IMG/VR virus record: IMGVR_UViG_3300027734_000280 | Location: 1 to 26,261 of that record | Strand: one strand, 5' to 3' | DNA length: 26,261 nt | DNA from: a virus | Shown: positions 20,542-26,261 of the stretch, one piece after another | How positions within the stretch are numbered: position 1 is the stretch's first letter | Layout: each line of letters opens with the position of its first letter | Program-made: the position numbers and the translations under genes | The notes under the pieces: generated by a model | What the model was told of the DNA's origin: nothing | The model's input: only the letters and a program-made list of their open reading frames with translations | Database searches by the model: none

Positions 20542-23033
20542 TCAGTTTCCTTTTTAGGGAATTTGCTAGGCTGTTTAGACTGCGCTGCCCGTTGCGCGTT
20601 TTGTGAAGACATCTGTGCTTTGTGCTTGGCGATTTCTGCACCAATACGCATGCCTTCAGTTTCCTGTTGGCGTTGTGCCTTGTCTTTGTTTGCAGCGGCT
20701 GTAGCCGCGACCTGCATTGCAGCAATCTGTTTCTGAGCCTCAATGCGAGACTCTTCCACACGAATGCGATCGGCTTTCTCTGCCGCATCAATCTGTTGCT
20801 TCTGCTGTTTAAGCTGCAACTCTTGACCTTTGAGCTGGAGTTCTTGCATCTGCATCTGCACAACTGGGTCCTGCATCTGCTGCTGGGCTTGTTGTTGTTT
20901 GGCTTCTTGCGTGTCGCGCTGCATCAACTTCTCTGACGCTTGCGCTACCATAGACGCAATCTGATCTGCCAACTCTGGCGGCACTGCTTTGTTTTGGTCC
21001 TCTGTTGGGAGGATATGACCCATCTCTTCTTCAATCTGACGACGATACTCAAACGCAATGTGCTCGTTGATGTGAGCCATTGCCGCAGCTTGAATAGCCT
21101 GCGCCTGTGGGTTCATCTGCATCAACTGCATAATCTTGGGGTTTTGTATTGCTGCCATGTGAGACTTGATGTGCGCTTCATGGTTTTGTTCCATAAACGC
21201 TTTGACGGGCTTCATTGTCAGCAGGTTTTGGTTCTCAGTAATTGGATCTGTTGGTACTTGATCTTCATCAACTGGGATCAGTTTGTTGGCATTCTTGATG
21301 CCTAGCACCTCAATCATCTGGCGATGTAAGAGGGGTAAGTTGTAGAGTTGCGGCGCTGTTTGCGCTAACTGCAGTGCAGCTTGATACTGCACGATTTTCT
21401 GCGCCATTGTTGACGCATTAGGATCTGACACGGGGATCACATCTACGCTGTCATAGTCTGATCTACGTGCTTTGCGTGAGCCTTCTTCTGGTTCGTACGA
21501 ATACTCATCAGGTGTGAACTCTGCAATGATCACTTTCAAGAGTTTGAACTCTTGCTTCATTGTGTAGTGCATACGAGCTTGCACAGCGCCCATCACTTTA
21601 AGAGTACGCTCCAAAATTGCCAAGGTAGTTCCCACAGGCGCTTGCGCACTCATGTCACTCACCTTCATGTCACCAGCGGACGCAAACTGACGACCTTCTT
21701 GAACTATGCGGTCAAACAGTGTGTAAAGAACCTGACTTGGTTCTTTGTAGGGCAGAGGCAAAATGTTGTCTCTAATACTGCCGGAGGGCACATCCACGTC
21801 TCGCCATTCACCCGGTGCAATCGGTGTGTCGTCCCCCTTGATCCGTAGACCGCGAGACTTAAGACCACCGGGTAGATTAGACAAAGTGCCAGCGTCAACC
21901 AACTGACGTATGAGCATAGTCGCTGACTTAGCGTAACCGCCGATGAGGTGGATAAGTCCGTATCCATAGAAGCCAAACCCCGGTATATATTGGTAATGTA
22001 CAAAGTGCTGGCGCTTCATATGCAGCTCATCACCCTCGTACCAGTTGCGGCGCACTGCCAAAATCTTACGAGTGCCCTTCTCAACTGTAATTACATAAGG
22101 CAGAGCAATCCCAGTGGGCTTACCCTTCTTGTTCTTATGCTCGTAGCCGGGCAAGTCAATATCAACGTGCATCTCCAAAATGCGGAAGCGATCATCATCA
22201 ATCGCAGACATGCCCGTCTCTTCAGCTTTTTGCTTCTCAATGTCATCAAGCTCATGTGTGGGATCACCCAACTCAATGTCCATGTAGAACCCAGCATCTT
22301 GCAACTGCAAAATCTCGTTCTCTGTCTTACGCATCACATGCGCTACGCGGGGGGATGTCTCTAAGTTAGACGCGCCATAAGGCACGACAATGTCTTCTGC
22401 AGGAATAAACACTGCCATCTGACGGCCTTTGGCTGGGTCGTAGTACACCTTCTTGAATGCCGATCCTGCGATTGGCAGATTCCACAACATCTTTTCATGT
22501 TCTGGACGGTACTCATACATCACATCTGTAAGTTGATAATTCATGTCCTCGCGCACGCGAGTGGCTGCATCTTCTTTTTCAGGTGTGTCTTTACCAAGAA
22601 TAACAGTCTTAACAGGGCCAGCAGCAGGGAATGTCTCCATGATGCCTTCACTTTGGAAGCGAACAACTGACTCAGTGAGCAGTGGGTGGAATACACCACA
22701 TGCACCTTGCCATGGCTCTGTCCTGTCCTCATATTTTAAACCAAGTAACTTCAAACCATCCACATAAGTCTGCATCCAATCTTTGCGGTCGTTGATGTCT
22801 TTATCAAAGTCTTCTACAAGTTCTTCACCCAAAGACTGCAAATATGAATCATCTAAATATTCTGCCAAGTTAACATCAAAGTCATCTGCTGTTTCACGTT
22901 CTGGCTTTAAATTAATCTCCATACCACCAATGCCAATACTGACCTCATCAGGGTTTTCAATTTCAATTTCAATGGGGTCTTGTCCCATTGAGCCATACCC
23001 TTCGGGTGTCTGATACAGTGCTTTGTCCAACAT
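20538..23033 (-). CDS. Portal protein (831 aa)
   Basis: The dodecameric portal vertex through which DNA is packaged and ejected. The N-terminal 90 residues are acidic (QDPIEIEIENPDEVSIGIGG, DDFDVNLAEYLD). A core portal region follows, with FDKDINDRKDWMQTYVDGLK, EPWQGACGVFHPLLTESVVR and VMYEYRPEHEKMLWNLPIAG, and strands such as RQMAVFIPAEDIVVPYGASN. Then come FVHYQYIPGFGFYGYGLIHL and a long-helix region (TTLAILERTLKVMGAVQARM). Residues about 620 to 831 are a Gln, Ala, Met and Lys-rich helical tail (QQQAQQQMQDPVVQMQMQEL), typical of a large barrel or crown domain as in P22-like portals. Length is in the usual range for podovirus portals. It sits nine bases after terminase. Confidence 0.9.
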   Translation of the reverse strand: MLDKALYQTPEGYGSMGQDPIEIEIENPDEVSIGIGGMEINLKPERETADDFDVNLAEYLDDSYLQSLGEELVEDFDKDINDRKDWMQTYVDGLKLLGLKYEDRTEPWQGACGVFHPLLTESVVRFQSEGIMETFPAAGPVKTVILGKDTPEKEDAATRVREDMNYQLTDVMYEYRPEHEKMLWNLPIAGSAFKKVYYDPAKGRQMAVFIPAEDIVVPYGASNLETSPRVAHVMRKTENEILQLQDAGFYMDIELGDPTHELDDIEKQKAEETGMSAIDDDRFRILEMHVDIDLPGYEHKNKKGKPTGIALPYVITVEKGTRKILAVRRNWYEGDELHMKRQHFVHYQYIPGFGFYGYGLIHLIGGYAKSATMLIRQLVDAGTLSNLPGGLKSRGLRIKGDDTPIAPGEWRDVDVPSGSIRDNILPLPYKEPSQVLYTLFDRIVQEGRQFASAGDMKVSDMSAQAPVGTTLAILERTLKVMGAVQARMHYTMKQEFKLLKVIIAEFTPDEYSYEPEEGSRKARRSDYDSVDVIPVSDPNASTMAQKIVQYQAALQLAQTAPQLYNLPLLHRQMIEVLGIKNANKLIPVDEDQVPTDPITENQNLLTMKPVKAFMEQNHEAHIKSHMAAIQNPKIMQLMQMNPQAQAIQAAAMAHINEHIAFEYRRQIEEEMGHILPTEDQNKAVPPELADQIASMVAQASEKLMQRDTQEAKQQQAQQQMQDPVVQMQMQELQLKGQELQLKQQKQQIDAAEKADRIRVEESRIEAQKQIAAMQVAATAAANKDKAQRQQETEGMRIGAEIAKHKAQMSSQNAQRAAQSKQPSKFPKKETE

Positions 23034-23042
23034 GACTATTCC

Positions 23043-24608
23043 TTAAACTGTGTAAAACCGCTCACGGCGGTAACCTTTGAACCATTGAATCTCGTCTTCT
23101 TCATCACTTGGAAGTTTGAGATACCCACCTTGCCTAAAACGCATGAGCGCTAATGTCATCGAGTCAACCAAGTCATCATGTTCTCCAGATGGAAAAGACG
23201 CAACTTCGTCCACGAGTTCTTCCGCCCAGCGTGTCTGCGGTGCCCATACTTTACCTGACCTGAATATATCTGCAACTGCATTTAGTCTGGTGATCTTGTC
23301 TTGTCCCTTGCCGGGACTGAATTCTTGGACTGGGATTCCCATTGCTCGAAATTCCTGAATGAGTGGCGCACCTGCCGCTTTTTTCTCAACCAAGAACGAA
23401 TCGGGGTCCCATTCTTCCCATTCTTCAAACGCCCATGCTTTTAACTCTGGGAACTCCACCCGGCGCTTGGCTGCATTTAACAGGATCAAATTAGGTAGAT
23501 TTCGATCCTCTTGGTCGTAGAATACCCCCCACGTTGTCACCGCAGAATAGTCATTGATCTTCTTAAGCTCATGTGCTGTGTCCCAAGACTGAATAATAAA
23601 ACTACATGACGGCGGACGATCATCTTCCCACCACTTCCACCACTCTCTTTTGACAATCGCGCCTTGTTCTGACGTTGGCTGCTGCTGATATTGAGCCATC
23701 CACTTGCCACTTGGCAACTCATCACGCAGTGAAATTAACTGATCTAAGGGCCAAAACTCAGGCCAAAGTGGTTTTTCATTGGGCAAAATTGCCGGAAATT
23801 CAATGACTTTCCACTCTTCACCACCCCTTTGGGCGGCTGCTTTTATCACTTGAGCGGTCAAATCACGCAGTGACCAGCGTGTCATAACGATCACAATCGC
23901 CCCACCCGGCTGAAGACGTTGCCGAGGACCGGACGTGTACCACTCATACACCTTGTCATACACCTCTGGGTTGTATGCACCGATCGCGGCCTCTTGTTCT
24001 GAGTGCGGGTCATCTATTATTAGTACGTCAGCGCCCTTACCAGTCACTGCACCGCCAACACCGATCGCAAAATAGTCGCCACCGAAGTTTGTGTTCCACC
24101 GCCCCGCAGCTTTTGAGTCAGTTTGAAGCTCAATTGTGGGAAAAATACGCTTATAAGCCTCAGAATCGACCAAATTTCGCACTTTTCGGCCAAATCCAGT
24201 CGCCAATTCAGCTGTATGGGACGTTTGGATCACTTTTTTATGCGGAAATTTACCTAAAAACCAAGCTGGGAGCAGGTACGAGGCAAATTCTGACTTGGTA
24301 TGGCGTGGTGGCATGTTAATGATCAGCCTTTTCACCGTCCCATTGGCAACTTCTTCAAACGCCTTGGCCATTCTTCGGTGGTGCGCCCCATTAATGAACG
24401 TCGGCCACACCGCCCCCACAAACTCCATGAAGTCGTCTTGTGCTTTTGCGCGAATCTTACGGGTCTTGAGTTCTTCTAGTATTTCTGTGACCGCTGACTG
24501 TTCATCAACTGGGAACCTTCTGACCAGTGCCTGCAACTGAACGGGGGTCATCTGCCTTACCCGTTCAATTACTTCAGGGTCTTCAAATATTTTGCGATGC
24601 TCAGTCAT
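23043..24608 (-). CDS. terL: Terminase large subunit (521 aa)
   Basis: The DNA packaging motor: ATPase plus nuclease. With the start at ATG 24608 (overlapping the small-subunit stop as ATGACTGA), the Walker A motif MPPRHTKSE is at about residues 99-107, Walker B VLIIDDPH at about 195-202 and the coupling motif VMTRW at about 241-245. The nuclease domain has the acidic residues of the RNase H fold: Asp343 in SWDTA, Glu408 in LVEKKAAG, and Asp478/Asp479 in EHDDLVDS. A longer reading frame reaches 24659, but its first 17 codons lie in the small-subunit gene and lack a start signal. All motifs are intact. The type of DNA end (headful or cohesive) cannot be told from this sequence. Confidence 0.95.
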   Translation of the reverse strand: MTEHRKIFEDPEVIERVRQMTPVQLQALVRRFPVDEQSAVTEILEELKTRKIRAKAQDDFMEFVGAVWPTFINGAHHRRMAKAFEEVANGTVKRLIINMPPRHTKSEFASYLLPAWFLGKFPHKKVIQTSHTAELATGFGRKVRNLVDSEAYKRIFPTIELQTDSKAAGRWNTNFGGDYFAIGVGGAVTGKGADVLIIDDPHSEQEAAIGAYNPEVYDKVYEWYTSGPRQRLQPGGAIVIVMTRWSLRDLTAQVIKAAAQRGGEEWKVIEFPAILPNEKPLWPEFWPLDQLISLRDELPSGKWMAQYQQQPTSEQGAIVKREWWKWWEDDRPPSCSFIIQSWDTAHELKKINDYSAVTTWGVFYDQEDRNLPNLILLNAAKRRVEFPELKAWAFEEWEEWDPDSFLVEKKAAGAPLIQEFRAMGIPVQEFSPGKGQDKITRLNAVADIFRSGKVWAPQTRWAEELVDEVASFPSGEHDDLVDSMTLALMRFRQGGYLKLPSDEEDEIQWFKGYRRERFYTV

Positions 24609-25236
24609 CCACACCCTCGTCGTCCAAGACAACTTCACCCAGTTCTGCATCCAGATCAATTACTTCAACTGCTGGTGCATCTGGTAAGGGGTCATAACTG
24701 GCTAACACATCTTTTGTGTCCACATCAATGATGTCACTCATGTATGCAGTGAGCTTTCTGGCCAACTCGTTCTCCAACTCTTCTGTTGTACGGTGAGTTA
24801 TATTGACTTCGATCCGTTCAACAAAGGCCCCCACGTCCGACAATTTGCCCAACATGTCCAGTGCCTTGAGTTGTGTCTTTTCTTGGTTAGATGTACTTAG
24901 CTCCAACAGCTTAAGCTTTATATAAGAGCGCAGCTGCTGTGCGTTCCGTATCACATCGAAGTCGTATTCATCCAACAACGCCTTGAGCATCAAGGCACGT
25001 GCCGGTGTATTAACGTCTTTAGGATCCCCAGTAGGACTGTCTGTAAACACAGCCCTTACAGCTTTTTTGTCTGTGCTTGAAACTTGAAGGTTGGATGTAT
25101 CCAGACCGTTGGCTTCTAAGAACTCTACTGTATTAAAGAGACGCTGCGCCCGTTCACGCAAATCGTGAATCTCCTCGCTTGTCATCTTAGATGGCGGGGG
25201 CACATTTAATTCTGGTGTAACAAGAATCGCGTCCAA
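24601..25236 (-). CDS. Putative terminase small subunit (211 aa)
   Basis: The gene is first in the late operon, directly before the large terminase, the usual place for the small subunit that recognises packaging sites. The frame is closed by TAA at 25246-25248, so the start is TTG 25236 (MDAILVTPELNVPPPSK) or ATG 25185 (MTSEEIHDLRERAQRLF); neither has a clear Shine-Dalgarno sequence. The central part is helical (NTPARALMLKALLDEYDFDV, RNAQQLRSYIKLKLLELSTS, KALDMLGKLSDVGAFVERIE) and fits the oligomerisation helices of small terminases. The C-terminal 50 residues are strongly acidic (PAVEVIDLDAELGEVVLDDE). No classical helix-turn-helix is clear, so the call relies on position. Confidence 0.65.
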   Translation of the reverse strand: MDAILVTPELNVPPPSKMTSEEIHDLRERAQRLFNTVEFLEANGLDTSNLQVSSTDKKAVRAVFTDSPTGDPKDVNTPARALMLKALLDEYDFDVIRNAQQLRSYIKLKLLELSTSNQEKTQLKALDMLGKLSDVGAFVERIEVNITHRTTEELENELARKLTAYMSDIIDVDTKDVLASYDPLPDAPAVEVIDLDAELGEVVLDDEGVDD

Positions 25237-25352
25237 ATTTTTGCACCGAGGTTAACGGGAATGGGGCGACTGTACCATCAAATTTTAAAAAATACAAAAT
25301 TTTTTTACGACTACCCTTTTGGGTCCCCTTACCGGGGGGTGTTTTTGTGTTG

Positions 25353-25370
25353 GTACTTATTAATAAGTAC
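25353..25370. promoter_or_regulatory. Perfect 18-bp palindrome, operator-like
   Basis: GTACTTATTAATAAGTAC is its own reverse complement over 18 bases without a spacer. It lies between the late operon and the rightward gene. Such symmetry is typical of a dimeric DNA-binding protein's site. The regulator is not visible in this window. Confidence 0.55.
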
Positions 25371-25384
25371 AGACGTTTTCGTAT

Positions 25385-25439
25385 GGGGGTACCCCCCTCA
25401 AGATGTTGAGGTATGTTTGAACTACATCTAACATAGATG
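25385..25439. repeat. Cluster of three adjacent inverted repeats
   Basis: GGGGGTACCCCC (25385-25396) is a perfect 12-bp palindrome. CTCAA and TTGAG (25397-25401 and 25406-25410) form a 5-bp stem with a GATG loop. CATCTA and TAGATG (25425-25430 and 25434-25439) form a 6-bp inverted repeat with a three-base spacer. Together with the 18-bp palindrome they cover 87 bases of symmetric sequence. Confidence 0.5.
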
Positions 25440-25563
25440 GGGGGTGTGTTTTTGTTTGTATATATGTATGGGTGATTTGAAAAATGGTGTTGTAACGAGC
25501 AATTCTCAGTACACATACTCGCCATGGAACCAATCCCTATATCTTGGGGGTGGGGGTATCGAC

Positions 25564-25580
25564 TTTCGTACAGTACGAAA
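25564..25580. promoter_or_regulatory. 17-bp palindrome TTTCGTAC-A-GTACGAAA, operator-like
   Basis: The 8-bp arms TTTCGTAC and GTACGAAA are perfect complements around a single central A. It lies 110 bases before the start of the rightward gene. Its half-site shares GTAC with the 18-bp palindrome, but the two are not the same sequence. It may be an operator for the plus-strand gene. Confidence 0.55.
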
Positions 25581-25689
25581 ATGCTGTAAGGGTAGGGCTA
25601 TCCCGTGCAAACTGGTATGGTTCAGGTACAGTTCAGTTGTCGGTTGCGGAGACGTTCGTTTCCCCCGATGCTCTTTGAAAGGAAACATC

Positions 25690-26196
25690 ATGAGCGCACT
25701 TTCCCTGACATCCTTGGCGCAAGCCTGTGGCGCATCTGTTGGCAACATGAATAAAGCTTTGGCATCTGCTGAAGCTTTTAAGACTGAAGCCAATAACAAC
25801 ATCTTGGCTTTGCATAAAGCCAAGGCAAAGATTGGCACTTACAAAAAGGATGGTACTGGTTGCGGTTTGGCAACTGCCTTTGTCGATGGTTGCATGGCTT
25901 CAGGCTTGACTCAAAGCACGGCGCAGAAAACCTATTTGCCCACCTTTAAAAAGGCGGTCGAATCAGGCAAGCCAGTCACCGATTGGAACTTGCAACGTGC
26001 TAAGAAAGCAGGCGGCACGTCCAATGCCGCCAAAGGCAAAAAAGAGTTTGCAGATAAACTGGCAACTGTTTATCGTGACGCTGACTTCGAAGGCTTCATG
26101 GATGACTTGCAAACAAGTTATGAAAACGCTGAGTTTGATACCTTGCATGAAGGGATCAAATCTTACCTTGAAGCCTCTGGCATCAAACTGAAGTAA
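25690..26196 (+). CDS. Rightward gene of unknown function (168 aa)
   Basis: The start ATG 25690 is preceded by AAAGGAAAC; the frame is open further upstream to 25444, but that part (Cys/Gly-rich, with a palindrome) is not coding-like. The protein is helical with many Ala and Lys. Landmarks are SLTSLAQACGASVGNMNKAL, IGTYKKDGTGCGLATAFVDG, MASGLTQSTAQKTYLPTFKK, AVESGKPVTDWNLQRAKK and a C-terminal acidic helical half (ATVYRDADFEGFMDDLQTSY). It has three cysteines and no signal peptide. The only plus-strand gene, it is a candidate early-region product. I recall loosely similar small phage proteins but no known function. It ends 11 bases before a strong terminator. Confidence 0.75.
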   Translation: MSALSLTSLAQACGASVGNMNKALASAEAFKTEANNNILALHKAKAKIGTYKKDGTGCGLATAFVDGCMASGLTQSTAQKTYLPTFKKAVESGKPVTDWNLQRAKKAGGTSNAAKGKKEFADKLATVYRDADFEGFMDDLQTSYENAEFDTLHEGIKSYLEASGIKLK

Positions 26197-26207
26197 TCTT
26201 CAGTCCC

Positions 26208-26241
26208 AAAACCCCTGACCGAAAGGTTGGGGGTTTTTTTT
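26208..26241 (+). terminator. Strong rho-independent terminator of the rightward gene
   Basis: The stem runs from AAAACCCCTGACC (26208-26220) to GGTTGGGGGTTTT (26225-26237), 13 pairs with two G-T wobbles, and the loop is GAAA (26221-26224). T-residues continue to 26241. This is a textbook intrinsic terminator, 11 bases after the stop codon of the plus-strand gene. It means this gene forms its own transcription unit. Confidence 0.92.
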
Positions 26242-26261
26242 CGTCTCAAACTTTTGAAACC

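Larger units (their letters stand above)
25237..25689. promoter_or_regulatory. Divergent intergenic control region (453 bp)
   Basis: This region has no convincing gene. It separates the leftward late operon from the rightward gene at 25690. It contains an A/T-rich stretch (about 25275-25310), runs of G and C, and several palindromes listed separately. The arrangement suggests promoters in both directions with operators. No strong consensus -35/-10 pair is visible on either strand, so a phage-specific polymerase or activator may be required. An origin of replication or a packaging site is also possible. Confidence 0.6.

Noticed and set aside
24609-24659. Longer N-terminus for the large terminase
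   Set aside because: These 17 codons lie inside the small-subunit gene, are Trp-rich and without ribosome binding site; the ATGACTGA overlap at 24608 is the natural start.
25260-25310. Sigma70-type promoter for the late operon on the minus strand (TTGTAT, 17 bases, TACAGT)
   Set aside because: The match to consensus is weak at both boxes, and A/T-rich sequence gives such matches by chance; I do not list it as a feature.
25187-25525. Minus-strand open frame of 112 codons across the control region
   Set aside because: It overlaps the start of the putative small terminase in another frame, contains the palindromes, has low-complexity composition and shows no family likeness.
25334-25557. G-runs as a possible G-quadruplex
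   Set aside because: The runs of five or six G are too far apart (tens of bases), and only two are adjacent (25546-25557); a stable quadruplex is not supported.
25444-25689. Upstream extension of the rightward gene
   Set aside because: The extra 82 codons have Cys/Gly/Tyr-rich composition unlike the rest and cover a palindrome; the ATG at 25690 has a good AAAGGA ribosome binding site.
1-26261. tRNA genes, integrase, attachment sites, transposases
   Set aside because: No cloverleaf-like sequence, recombinase motif or terminal inverted repeat with transposase was seen, so neither lysogeny nor mobile-element insertion is supported by this window.

Overview
The window is one end of the structural half of a tailed phage genome, or a closely packed prophage or metagenomic phage contig. 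No cellular housekeeping gene, tRNA, rRNA, integrase, CRISPR array or insertion sequence is visible. Almost everything lies on the minus strand as one long, tightly packed late operon. Gaps are usually 1 to 13 bases, and many stops and starts overlap (ATGA, TTGA, GTGA or ATGACTGA). One gene on the right points the other way, on the plus strand. Base composition is moderate. The protein types (Mu gpT-like capsid, SU10-type adaptor, phage co-chaperonin, DUF6321-type protein, many small conserved aquatic-phage proteins) suggest an uncultivated freshwater or marine Caudoviricetes phage, most likely podovirus-like. No tape-measure or sheath gene is present in the window. The host cannot be read from the sequence.

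Reading the late operon in its own direction (right to left):
- Packaging and head: putative small terminase, large terminase, 831-residue portal, a 65-residue helical protein, a GroES-like co-chaperonin, a scaffold-like protein, a 153-residue conserved protein, a capsid decoration-like protein and the major capsid protein. A strong terminator and a structured leader follow the capsid gene.
- Small head/internal cassette (about 12.4 to 16.5 kb): two beta-rich structural proteins, then small basic Lys/Gly-rich proteins. Several of these end in the same short motif, (A)DGxATKGKTxG.
- Neck (about 9.9 to 12.5 kb): a 308-residue connector protein, a zinc-ribbon protein, two tiny basic proteins and an SU10-type adaptor.
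- Fibre and adhesin block (about 2.0 to 9.9 kb): two paralogous beta proteins, a tandem-repeat protein, fibre-like proteins and four glycine-rich adhesin-like genes carrying five glycine-rich domains.
- Lysis block (about 0.3 to 2.1 kb): a signal-peptide protein, small membrane proteins (putative holins) and a GH24 endolysin.
- The left edge cuts a conserved virion protein after 111 codons.

On the right, a 453-base non-coding region holds at least four palindromes or inverted repeats. It separates the late operon from a divergent plus-strand gene that has a clear ribosome binding site and a strong intrinsic terminator. This looks like the early/late control region.

The most unusual features are: the C-terminal motif shared by several otherwise unrelated small basic proteins; a mosaic gene with a possible internal translation start where two modules join; a pseudoknot-capable set of inverted repeats in the leader downstream of the capsid terminator; the multi-copy glycine-rich adhesin cluster with two kinds of N-terminal anchor; and the palindrome-rich divergent control region.
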